Shown: positions 36,225 through 47,854 of the stretch, in pieces
Layout of the letters: each line of letters begins with the position of its first letter
Numbering within the stretch: the first letter of the stretch is position 1
Origin: Cinclus cinclus
Taxonomy: Eukaryota; Chordata; Aves; Passeriformes; Cinclidae
Reading direction: 5' to 3'
Assembly (NCBI RefSeq): GCF_963662255.1
Contig: NW_026912151.1
Coordinates: forward strand, 1-64,000
Length of the DNA stretch: 64,000 nt
Made by a program: the position numbers and the translations under genes
Notes under the pieces: model-generated
Database searches by the model: none
The model's input: only the letters and a program-made list of their open reading frames with translations
What the model was told of the DNA's origin: nothing

Positions 36225-39200
36225 TCAAGAGCCCACTTGGCAGATGTCATTTTGTAGGGCGCGTTTGGGCCTCCGATGGCAGCCAGGTTTGGAGGAGGGG
36301 GCAGCTTTGGTCTGGGAGGAATCCTCGTCCTTATGGAATTTTTGTAGCAAAAGTCCGGGACGGGATGCAGGCAAGTTAGGCAAGTTGGCTTTGAAAGGAG
36401 GCACTTTTCCCCAAGAAGCCAAATTCAAGAACCCACAATGCAGATGTCATTTTGTAGGGTTAGTTTGGGCCTCCGATGGCAGCCAGGTTTGGAGGAGGGG
36501 GCAGCTTTGGTCTGGGAGAAATCCTCGTCCTTCTGGAATTTTTGTAGTCAAAAGCCCAGGACGGGCCGCAGGCAAGTTAGGCAAGTTGGCTCCGAAAGGA
36601 GGCACTTTTCCCCAAGAAGCCAAACTCAAGAACCCACAATGCAGATGTCATTTTGTAGGGCGCGTTTGGGCCTCCGATGGCAGCCAGGTTTGGAGGAGGG
36701 GGCAGCTTTGGTCTGGGTGAAATCCTCGTCCTTCTGGAATTTTTGTAGGCATAAGCCCAGGACGGGACGCAGGCAAGTTGGCTTTGAAAGGAGGCACTTT
36801 CCCCCAAGAAGCCAAACTGAAGAGCCCACTTGGCAGATGTCATTTTGTAGGGCGCGTTTGGGCCTCCGATGGCAGCCAGGTTTGGAGGAGGGGGCAGCTT
36901 TGGTCTGGGAGAAATCCTCGTCCTTCTGGAATTTTTGGAGGCAAAAGCCCAGGACGGGCCGCAGGCAAGTTGGCTTTGAAAGGAGGCACTTCCACCCAAG
37001 AAGCCAAACTCAAGAGCCCACTTGGCAGGTGTCATTTTGTAGGGCACGTTTGGGCCTCCGATGGCAGCCAGGTTTGGAGGAGGGGGCAGCTTTGGTCTGG
37101 GAGATATCCTCGTCCTTCTGGAATTTTTGTAGGCAAAAGCCCTGCATGGGCCGCAGGCAAGTTGACTCCGAAAGGAGGCACTTTTCCCCAGGAAGCCAAA
37201 CTCAAGAACCCTCAATGCAGGTGTCATTTTGTGGGGCGCGTTTGGGCCTCCGATGGCAGCCAGGTTTGGAGGAGGGGGCAGCTTTGGTCTGGGAGAAATC
37301 CTCGTCCTTCTGGAATTTTTGGAGGCAAAACCCCAGGACAGGCCGCAGGCAAGTTAGGCAAGTTGGCTCCGAAAGGAGGCACTTTCCCCCAAGAAGCCAA
37401 ACTCAAGAGCCCACTTGGCAGATGTCATTTTGTGGGGCGCGTTTGGGCCTCTGATGGCAGCCAGGTTTGGAGGAGGGGGCAGCTTTGGTCTGGGAGAAAT
37501 CCTCGTCCTTATGGAATTTTTGTAGTCTAAAGCCCAGCACGGGCCACAGGCAAGTTGGCTTTGAAAGGAGGCACTTCCACCCAAGAAGCCAAACTCAAGA
37601 GCCCACTTGGCAGATGTCATTTTGTAGGGCGCGTTTGGGCCTCCGATGGCAGCCAGGTTTGGAGGAGGGGGCAGCTTTGGTCTGGGAGAAATCCTCGTCC
37701 TTATGGAATTTTTGTAGGCAAAAGCCCTGCATGGGCCGCAGGCAAGTTGACTCCGAAAGGAGGCACTTTTCCCCAGGAAGCCAAACTCAAGAGCCCACTT
37801 GGCAGATGTCATTTTGTAGGGCGCGTTTGGACCTCCGATGGCAGCCAGGTTTGGAGGAGGGGGCAGCTTTGGTCTGGGAGGAATCCTCGTCCTTATGGAA
37901 TTTTTGTAGCAAAAGCCCGGGACGGGACGCAGGCAAGTTGGTTTTGAAAGGAGTCACTTTTCCCCAAGAAGCCAAACTCAAGAGCCCACTTGGCAGGTGT
38001 CATTATGTAGGGCGCGTTTGGGCCTCCGATGGCAGCCAGGTTTGGAGGAGGGGGCAGCTTTGTTCTGTGAGAAATTCTTGTCCTTATGGAATTTTTGTTG
38101 GCAAAAGCCCAGGACGGTCCGCAGGCAAGTTAGGCAAGTTGGCTATGAAAGGAGGCACTTTCCCCAAGAAGCCAAACTCAAGAACCCACAATGCAGATGT
38201 CATTTTGTAGGGCGCGTTTGGGCCTCCGATGGCAGCCAGGTTTGGAGGAGGGGGCAGCTTTGGTCTGGGAGAAATCCTCGTCCTTCTGGAATTTTTGTAG
38301 GCAAAAGCCCAGGACGGGCCGCAGGCAAGTTGGCTTTGAAAGGAGGCACTTCCACCCAAGAAGCCAAACTCAAGAGCCCACTTGGCAGGTGTCATTTTGT
38401 AGGGCACGTTTGGGCCTCCGATGGCAGCCAGGTTTGGAGGAGGGGGCAGCTTTGGTCTGGGAGAAATCCTCGTCCTTCTGGAATTTTTGTAGGCACAAGC
38501 CCAGGACGGGCCGCAGGCAAGTTGACTCCGAAAGGAGGCAATTTTCCCCAGGAAGCCAAACTCAAGAACCCTCAATGCAGGTGTCATTTTGTGGGGCGCG
38601 TTTGGGCCTCCGATGGCAGCCAGGTTTGGAGGAGGGGGCAGCTTTGGTCTGGGAGAAATCCTCGTCCTTATGGAATTTTTGTAGTCTAAAGCCCAGCACG
38701 GGCCGCAGGCTAGTTAGGCAAGTTGGCTTTGAAAGGAGGCACTTTCCCCCAAGAAGCCAAACTCAAGAGCCCACTTGGCAGATGTCATTTTGTAGGGCGC
38801 GTTTGGGCCTCCGATGGCAGCCAGGTTTGGAGGAGGGGGCAGCTTTGGTCTGGGAGAAATCCTCGTCCTTCTGGAATTTTTGTAGGCAAAAGCCCAGGAC
38901 GGGCCGCAGGCAAGTTGGCTTTGAAAGGAGGCACTTCCACCCAAGAAGCCAAACTCAAGAGCCCACTTGGCAGATGTCATTTTGTAGGGCGCGTTTGGGC
39001 CTCCGATGGCAGCCAGGTTTGGAGGAGGGGGCAGCTTTGGTCTGGGAGAAATCCTCGTCCTTGTGGAATTTTTGTAGGCAAAAGCCCTGCATGGGCCGCA
39101 GGCAAGTTGACTCCGAAAGGAGGCACTTTTCCGCAAGAAGCCAAACTCAAGAGCCCACTTGGCAGATGTCATTTTGTAGGGCGCGTTTGGGCCTCCGATG

Positions 39201-40114
39201 GCAGCCAGGTTTGGAGGAGGGGGCAGCTTTGTTCTGGGAGAAATCCTCGTCCTTCTGGAATTTTTGTAGGCACAAGCCCAGGACGGGCCGCAGGCAAGTT
39301 GGCTTTGAAAGGAGGCACTTTCCCCCAAGAAGCCAAACTCAAGAGCCCACTTGGCAGGTGTCATTTTGTAGGGCGCGTTTGGGCCTCCGATGGCAGCCAG
39401 GTTTGGAGGAGGGGGCAGCTTTGGTCTGGGAGAAATCCTCGTCCTTATGGAATTTTTGTCGGCAAAAGCCCTGCATGGGCCGCAGGCAAGTTGACTCCGA
39501 AAGGAGGCACTTTTCCCCAGGAAGCCAAACTCAAGAGCCCACTTGGCAGATGTCATTTTGTAGGGCGCGTTTGGGCCTCCGATGGCAGCCAGGTTTGGAG
39601 GAGGGGGCAGCTTTGGTCTGGGAGGAATCCTCGTCCTTCTGGAATTTTTGTAGCAAAAGCCCGGGACGGGACGCAGGCAAGTTGGTTTTGAAAGGAGTCA
39701 CTTTTCCCCAAGAAGCCAAACTCAATAGCCCACTTGGCAGGTGTCATTTTGTAGGGCACGTTTGGGCCTCCGATGGCAGCCAGGTTTGGAGGAGGGGGCA
39801 GCTTTGGTCTGGGAGAAATCCTCGTCCTTATGGAATTTTTGTAGTCTAAAGCCCAGCACGGGCCGCAGGCTAGTTAGGCAAGTTGGCTTTGAAAGGAGGC
39901 ACTTTTCCGCAAGAAGCCAAACTCAAGAGCCCACTTGGCAGATGTCATTTTGTAGGGCGCGTTTGGGCCTCCGATGGCAGCCAGGTTTGGAGGAGGGGGC
40001 AGCTTTGGTCTGGGAGAAATCCTCGTCCTTATGGAATTTTTGTAGGCAAAAGCCCAGGACAGGCCGCAGGCAAGTTGGCTTTGAAAGGAGGCACTTCCAC
40101 CCAAGAAGCCAAAC
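36225..40114. repeat. Block X', copy of 27.3-30.9 kb with 24.7-kb-type left edge
   Basis: The right part matches 27.4-30.9 kb at an offset of 9163 bp. Its left edge (attcaagaacccacaatg before gggttagtttggg at 36457) is instead like 24.7-24.95 kb at an offset of 11510 bp. X' is therefore a mosaic of the two tandem 12-mers at 23.7-28.4 kb, or was copied from an ancestor of both. One 201-bp monomer present at about 30.6-30.8 kb is missing here. Confidence 0.8.
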
Positions 40115-43100
40115 TCAAGAGCCCACTTGGCAGGTGTCATTTTGTGGGGCGCGTTTGGGCCTCCGATGGCAGCCAGGTTTGGAGGAGGGGGCAGCTTTGG
40201 TCTGGGAGAAATCCTCGTCCTTCTGGAATTTTTGGAGGCAAAAGCCCAGGACGGGCCGCAGGCAAGTTAGGCAAGTTGCCTCCGAAAGGAGGCACTTTTC
40301 CCCAAGAAGCCAAACGCCAGAACCCTCAATGCAGATGTCATTTTGTGGGGCGCGTTTGGGCCTCTGATGGCAGCCAGGTTTGGAGGAGGGGGCAGCTTTG
40401 GTCTGGGAGAAATCCTCGTCCTTATGGAATTTTTGTAGTCTACAGCCCAGCACGGGCTGCAGGCAAGTTGGCTTTGAAAGGAGGCACTTTCCCCCAAGAA
40501 GCCAAACTCAGGAGCCCACTTGGCAGATGTCATTTTGTAGGGCGCGTTTGGTCCACCGATGGCAGTCAGGTTTGGAGGAGGGGGCAGCTTTGGTCTGGGA
40601 GAAATCCTCGTCCTTATGGAATTTTTGTAGGCAAAAGCCCAGAATGGGCCGCAGGCTAGTTAGGCAAGTTGGCTTTGAAAGGAGGCACTTTTCCGCAAGA
40701 AGCCAAACTCAAGAGCCCACTTGGCAGGTGTCATTTTGTAGGGCGCGTTTGGGCCTCCGATGGCAGCCAGGTTTGGAGGAGGGGGCAGCTTTGGTCTGGG
40801 AGAAATCCTCGTCCTTCTGGAATTTTTGGAGGCAAAAGCCCAGGACGGGCCGCAGGCAAGTTGGCTTTGAAAGGAGGCACTTCCACCCAAGAAGCCAAAC
40901 TCAAGAGCCCACTTGGCAGGTGTCATTTTGTAGGGCACGTTTGGGCCTCCGATGGCAGCCAGGTTTGGAGGAGGGGGCAGCTTTGGTCTGGGAGAAATCC
41001 TCGTCCTTCTGGAATTTTTGTAGGCAAAAGCCCTGCATGGGCCGCAGGCAAGTTGACTCCAAAAGGAGGCAATTTTCCCCAGGAAGCCAAACTCAAGAAC
41101 CCTCAATGCAGGTGTCATTTTGTGGGGCGCGTTTGGGCCTCCGATGGCAGCCAGGTTTGGAGGAGGGGGCAGCTTTGGTCTGGGAGAAATCCTCGTCCTT
41201 ATGGAATTTTTGTAGTCTAAAGCCCAGCACGGGCCGCAGGCTAGTTAGGCAAGTTGGCTTTGAAAGGAGGCACTTTCCCCCAAGAAGCCAAACTCAAGAG
41301 CCCACATGGCAGATGTCATTTTGTAGGGCGTGTTTGGGCCTCCGATGGCAGCCAGGTTTGGAGGAGGGGGCAGCTTTGGTCTGGGAGAAATCCTCGTCCT
41401 TATGGAATTTTTGTAGGCAAAAGCCCAGGACGGGCCGCAGGCAAGTTGGCTTTGAAAGGAGGCACTTCCACCCAAGAAGCCAAACTCAAGAGCCCACTTG
41501 GCAGATGTCATTTTGTAGGGCGCGTTTGGGCCTCCGATGGCAGCCAGGTTTGGAGGAGGGGGCAGCTTTGGTCTGGGAGAAATCCTCGTCCTTATGGAAT
41601 TTTTGTAGGCAAAAGCCCAGAATGGGCCGCAGGCTAGTTAGGCAAGTTGGCTTTGAAAGGAGGCACTTTTCCGCAAGAAGCCAAACTCAAGAGCCCACTT
41701 GGCAGGTGTCATTTTGTAGGGCGCGTTTGGGCCTCCGATGGCAGCCAGGTTTGGAGGAGGGGGCAGCTTTGGTCTGGGAGAAATCCTCGTCCTTCTGGAA
41801 TTTTTGTAGGCAAAAGCCCAGGACGGGCCGCAGGCAAGTTGTCTTTGAAAGGAGGCACTTCCACCCAAGAAGCCAAACTCAAGAGCCCACTTGGCAGGTG
41901 TCATTTTGTAGGGCACGTTTGGGCCTCCGATGGCAGCCAGGTTTGGAGGAGGGGGCAGCTTTGGTCTGGGAGAAATCCTCGTCCTTCTGGAATTTTTGTA
42001 GGCAAAAGCCCTGCATGGGCCGCCGGCAAGTTGACTCCGAAAGGAGGCAATTTTCCCCAGGAAGCCAAACTCAAGAACCCTCAATGCAGGTGTCATTTTG
42101 TGGGGCGCGTTTGGGCCTCCGATGGCAGCCAGGTTTGGAGGAGGGGGCAGCTTTGGTCTGGGAGAAATCCTCGTCCTTATGGAATTTTTGTAGTCTAAAG
42201 CCCAGCACGGGCCGCAGGCTAGTTAGGCAAGTTGGTTTTGAAAGGAGGCACTTTCCCCCAAGAAGCCAAACTCAAGAGCCCACTTGGCAGATGTCATTTT
42301 GTAGGGCGCGTTTGGGCCTCCGATGGCAGCCAGGTTTGGAGGAGGGGGCAGCTTTGGTCTGGGAGAAATCCTCGTCCTTATGGAATTTTTGTAGGCAAAA
42401 GCCCAGGACAGGCCGCAGGCAAGTTGGCTTTGAAAGGAGGCACTTCCACCCAAGAAGCCAAACTCAAGAGCCCACTTGGCAGGTGTCATTTTGTGGGGCG
42501 CGTTTGGGCCTCCGATGGCAGCCAGGTTTGGAGGAGGGGGCAGCTTTGGTCTGGGAGAAATCCTCGTCCTTCTGGAATTTTTGGAGGCAAAAGCCCAGGA
42601 CGGGCCGCAGGCAAGTTAGGCAAGTTGCCTCCGAAAGGAGGCACTTTTCCCCAAGAAGCCAAACGCCAGAACCCTCAATGCAGATGTCATTTTGTGGGGC
42701 GCGTTTGGGCCTCTGATGGCAGCCAGGTTTGGAGGAGGGGGCAGCTTTGGTCTGGGAGAAATCCTCGTCCTTATGGAATTTTTGGAGGCAAAAGCCCAGG
42801 ACGGGCCGCAGGCAAGTTGGCTTTGAAAGGAGGCACTTTCCCCCAAGAAGCCAAACTCAGGAGCCCACTTGGCAGATGTCATTTTGTAGGGCGCGTTTGG
42901 TCCACCGATGGCAGTCAGGTTTGGAGGAGGGGGCAGCTTTGGTCTGGGAGAAATCCTCGTCCTTATGGAATTTTTGTAGGCAAAAGCCCAGAATGGGCCG
43001 CAGGCTAGTTAGGCAAGTTGGCTTTGAAAGGAGGCACTTTTCCGCAAGAAGCCAAACTCAAGAGCCCACTTGGCAGGTGTCATTTTGTAGGGCGCGTTTG

Positions 43101-45004
43101 GGCCTCCGATGGCAGCCAGGTTTGGAGGAGGGGGCAGCTTTGGTCTGGGAGAAATCCTCGTCCTTCTGGAATTTTTGGAGGCAAAAGCCCAGGACGGGCC
43201 GCAGGCAAGTTGGCTTTGAAAGGAGGCACTTCCACCCAAGAAGCCAAACTCAAGAGCCCACTTGGCAGGTGTCATTTTGTAGGGCACGTTTGGGCCTCCG
43301 ATGGCAGCCAGGTTTGGAGGAGGGGGCAGCTTTGGTCTGGGAGAAATCCTCGTCCTTCTGGAATTTTTGTAGGCAAAAGCCCTGCATGGGCCGCAGGCAA
43401 GTTGACTCCAAAAGGAGGCAATTTTCCCCAGGAAGCCAAACTCAAGAACCCTCAATGCAGGTGTCATTTTGTGGGGCGCGTTTGGGCCTCCGATGGCAGC
43501 CAGGTTTGGAGGAGGGGGCAGCTTTGGTCTGGGAGAAATCCTCGTCCTTATGGAATTTTTGTAGTCTAAAGCCCAGCACGGGCCGCAGGCTAGTTAGGCA
43601 AGTTGGCTTTGAAAGGAGGCACTTTCCCCCAAGAAGCCAAACTCAAGAGCCCACTTGGCAGATGTCATTTTGTAGGGCGTGTTTGGGCCTCCGATGGCAG
43701 CCAGGTTTGGAGGAGGGGGCAGCTTTGGTCTGGGAGAAATCCTCGTCCTTATGGAATTTTTGTAGGCAAAAGCCCAGGACGGGCCGCAGGCAAGTTGGCT
43801 TTGAAAGGAGGCACTTCCACCCAAGAAGCCAAACTCAAGAGCCCACTTGGCAGATGTCATTTTGTAGGGCGCGTTTGGGCCTCCGATGGCAGCCAGGTTT
43901 GGAGGAGGGGGCAGCTTTGGTCTGGGAGAAATCCTCGTCCTTATGGAATTTTTGTAGGCAAAAGCCCAGAATGGGCCGCAGGCTAGTTAGGCAAGTTGGC
44001 TTTGAAAGGAGGCACTTTTCCGCAAGAAGCCAAACTCAAGAGCCCACTTGGCAGGTGTCATTTTGTAGGGCGCGTTTGGGCCTCCGATGGCAGCCAGGTT
44101 TGGAGGAGGGGGCAGCTTTGGTCTGGGAGAAATCCTCGTCCTTCTGGAATTTTTGTAGGCAAAAGCCCAGGACGGGCCGCAGGCAAGTTGTCTTTGAAAG
44201 GAGGCACTTCCACCCAAGAAGCCAAACTCAAGAGCCCACTTGGCAGGTGTCATTTTGTAGGGCACGTTTGGGCCTCCGATGGCAGCCAGGTTTGGAGGAG
44301 GGGGCAGCTTTGGTCTGGGAGAAATCCTCGTCCTTCTGGAATTTTTGTAGGCAAAAGCCCTGCATGGGCCGCCGGCAAGTTGACTCCGAAAGGAGGCAAT
44401 TTTCCCCAGGAAGCCAAACTCAAGAACCCTCAATGCAGGTGTCATTTTGTGGGGCGCGTTTGGGCCTCCGATGGCAGCCAGGTTTGGAGGAGGGGGCAGC
44501 TTTGGTCTGGGAGAAATCCTCGTCCTTATGGAATTTTTGTAGTCTAAAGCCCAGCACGGGCCGCAGGCTAGTTAGGCAAGTTGGTTTTGAAAGGAGGCAC
44601 TTTCCCCCAAGAAGCCAAACTCAAGAGCCCACTTGGCAGATGTCATTTTGTAGGGCGCGTTTGGGCCTCCGATGGCAGCCAGGTTTGGAGGAGGGGGCAG
44701 CTTTGGTCTGGGAGAAATCCTCGTCCTTATGGAATTTTTGTAGGCAAAAGCCCAGGACGGGCCGCAGGCAAGTTGGCTTTGAAAGGAGGCACTTCCACCC
44801 AAGAAGCCAAACTCAAGAGCCCACTTTGCAGATGTCATTTTGTAGGGCGCGTTTGGGCCTCCGATGGCAGCCAGGTTTGGAGGAGGGGGCAGCTTTGGTC
44901 TGGGAGAAATCCTCGTCCTTATGGAATTTTTGGAGGCAAAAGCCCTGCATGGGCCGCCGGCAAGTTAACTCCGAAAGGAGGCACTTTTCCCCAAGAAGCC
45001 ACAC
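40115..45004. repeat. Blocks Y' and Y'': two tandem copies of a 2349-bp 12-mer HOR
   Basis: 40380, 40660, 41245, 41638 and 42223 recur at 42729, 43009, 43594, 43987 and 44572, each 2349 bp on. 2349 is exactly seven 192-bp plus five 201-bp monomers, with no single-base indels. Both are copies of the 33.7-36.2 kb block (offsets 6431 and 8780). Small differences distinguish them: tagtctacagcccagc with gggctgcagg in Y' is replaced by ggaggcaaaagcccagg with gggccgcagg in Y'' at about 42780-42815, a change that looks like local gene conversion from a neighbouring monomer. Confidence 0.88.
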
Positions 45005-47854
45005 TCAAGAGCCCACTTGGCAGATGTCATTTTGTAGGGCGCGTTTGGGCCTCCGATGGCAGCCAGGTTTGGAGGAGGGGGCAGCTTTGTTCTGGGAGAA
45101 ATCCTCGTCCTTATGGAATTTTTGTAGGCACAAGCCCAGGACGGGCCGCAGGCAAGTTGGCTTTGAAAGGAGGCACTTTCCCCCAAGAAGCCAAACTCAA
45201 GAGCCCACTTGGCAGGTGTCATTTTGTAGGGCGCGTTTGGGCCTCCGATGGCAGCCAGGTTTGGAGGAGGGGGCAGCTTTGGTCTGGGAGGAATCCTCGT
45301 CCTTATGGAATTTTTGTAGCAAAAGCCCGGGACGGGCCGCAGGCAAGTTGGTTTTGAAAGGAGTCACTTTTCCCCAAGAAGCCAAACTCAAGAGCCCACT
45401 TGGCAGGTGTCATTTTGTAGGGCACGTTTGGGCCTCCGATGGCAGCCAGGTTTGGAGGAGGGGGCAGCTTTGGTCTGGGAGAAATCCTCGTCCTTATGGA
45501 ATTTTTGTAGTCTAAAGCCCAGCACGGGCCGCAGGCTAGTTAGGCAAGTTGGCTTTGAAAGGAGGCACTTTTCCCCAAGAAGCCAAACTCAAGAGCCCAC
45601 TTGGCAGATGTCATTTTGTAGGGCGCGTTTGGGCCTCCGATGGCAGCCAGGTTTGGAGGAGGGGGCAGCTTTGGTCTGGGAGAAATCCTCGTCCTTATGG
45701 AATTTTTGTAGGCAAAAGCCCAGGACGGGCCGCAGGCAAGTTGGCTTTGAAAGGAGGCACTTCCACCCAAGAAGCCAAACTCAAGAGCCCACTTGGCAGA
45801 TGTCATTTTGTAGGGCGCGTTTGGGCCTCCGATGGCAGCCAGGTTTGGAGGAGGGGGCAGCTTTGGTCTGGGAGAAATCCTCGTCCTTATGGAATTTTTG
45901 GAGGCAAAAGCCCAGGACGGGCCGCAGGCAAGTTAGGCAAGTTGGCTCCGAAAGGAGGCTCTTTTCCCCAAGAAGCCAAACTCCAGAACCCTCAATGCAG
46001 ATGTCATTTTGTGGGGCGCGTTTGGACCTCCGATGGCAGCCAGGTTTGGAGGAGGGGGCAGCTTTGGTCTGGGAGTAATCCTCGTCCTTATGGAATTTTT
46101 GTAGTCTAAAGCCCAGCACGGGCTGCAGGCAAGTTGGCTTTGAAAGGAGGCACTTCCACCCAAGAAGCCAAACTCAGGAGCTCACTTGGCAGATGTCATT
46201 TTGTAGGGCGCGTTTGGGCCACCGATGGCAGCCAGGTTTGGAGGAGGGGGCAGCTTTGGTCTGGGAGAAATCCACGTCCTTATGGAATTTTTGTAGGCAA
46301 AAGCCCAGAATGGGCCGCAGGCTAGTTAGGCAAGTTGGCTTTGAAAGGAGGCACTTTTCCGCAAGAAGTCAAACTCAAGAGCCCACTTGGCAGGTGTCAT
46401 TTTGTAGGGCGCATTTGGGCCTCCGATGGCAGCCAGGTTTGGAGGAGGGGGCAGCTTTGGTCTGGGAGGAATCCTCGTCCTTATGGAATTTTTGTAGCAA
46501 AAGCCCGGGACGGGACGCAGGCAAGTTGGTTTTGAAAGGAGTCACTTTTCCCCAAGAAGCCAAACTCAAGAGCCCACTTGGCAGGTGTCATTATGTAGGG
46601 CGCGTTTGGGCCTCCGATGGCAGCCAGGTTTGGAGGAGGGGGCAGCTTTGGTCTGGGAGAAATCCTCGTCCTTATGGAATTTTTGTAGTCTAAAGCCCAG
46701 GACGGTCCGCAGGCAAGTTAGGCAAGTTGGCTATGAAAGGAGGCACTTTCCCCAAGAAGCCAAACTCAAGAACCCACAATGCAGATGTCATTTTGTAGGG
46801 CGCGTTTGGGCCTCCGATGGCAGCCAGGTTTGGAGGAGGGGGCAGCTTTGGTCTGGGAGGAATCCTCGTCCTTCTGGAATTTTTGTAGGCAAAAGCCCAG
46901 GACGGGCCGCAGGCAAGTTGGCTTTGAAAGGAGGCACTTTTCCCCAAGAAGCCAAACTCAAGAGCCCACTTGGCAGGTGTCATTTTGTAGGGCACGTTTA
47001 GGCCTCCGATGGCAGCCAGGTTTGGAGGAGGGGGCAGCTTTGGTCTGGGAGAAATCCTCGTCCTTCTGGAATTTTTGTAGGCAAAAGCCCTGCATGGGCC
47101 GCAGGCAAGTTGACTCCGAAAGGAGGCAATTTTCCCCAGGAAGCCAAACTCAAGAACCCTCAATGCAGGTGTCATTTTGTGGGGCGCGTTTGGGCCTCCG
47201 ATGGCAGCCAGGTTTGGAGGAGGGGGCAGCTTTGGTCTGGGAGAAATCCTCGTCCTTATGGAATTTTTGTAGTCTAAAGCCCAGCACGGGCCGCAGGCTA
47301 GTTAGGCAAGTTTGCTCCGAAAGGAGGCACTTTCCCCCAAGAAGCCAAACTCAAGAGCCCACTTGGCAGATGTCATTTTGTAGGGCGCGTTTGGGCCTCC
47401 GATGGCAGCCAGGTTTGGAGGAGGGGGCAGCTTTGGTCTGGGAGAAATCCTCGTCCTTATGGAATTTTTGTAGGCACAAGCCCAGGACGGGCCGCAGGCA
47501 AGTTGGCTTTGAAAGGAGGCACTTTCCCCCAAGAAGCCAAACTCAAGAGCCCACTTGGCAGGTGTCATTTTGTAGGGCGCGTTTGGGCCTCCGATGGCAG
47601 CCAGGTTTGGAGGAGGGGGCAGCTTTGGTCTGGGAGAAATCCTCGTCCTTATGGAATTTTTGTCGGCAAAAGCCCTGCATGGGCGGCAGGCAAGTTGACT
47701 CCGAAAGGAGGCACTTTTCCCCAGGAAGCCAAACTCAAGAGCCCACTTGGCAGATGTCATTTTGTAGGGCGCGTTTGGGCCTCCGATGGCAGCCAGGTTT
47801 GGAGGAGGGGGCAGCTTTGGTCTGGGAGGAATCCTCGTCCTTATGGAATTTTTG
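45005..47854. repeat. Satellite segment with three 191-bp-family monomers, mixed order
   Basis: Short monomers fall at 45317, 46495 and 47855, spaced 1178 and 1360 bp, closer than in the flanking 12-mers. Private variants here include gagtaatcctcg (near 46075), aatccacgtcc (near 46270), ggagctcacttgg (near 46180), cttttccccaagaagtc-type change gcaagaagtcaaac (near 46364) and cacgtttaggcc (46991). The last is shared with 51267, 54198 and 58866 and turns TGG into TAG in one plus frame. No single tandem period fits the whole stretch. Confidence 0.75.

Noticed and set aside
33949..36720. 923-codon open frame (and similar frames of 400-930 codons on both strands) as repeat-protein genes
   Set aside because: Frames stay open because 192 and 201 are multiples of three. 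All six frames have long runs, near-identical HOR copies differ in frame length through single-base changes, and the stops are ordinary satellite variants.
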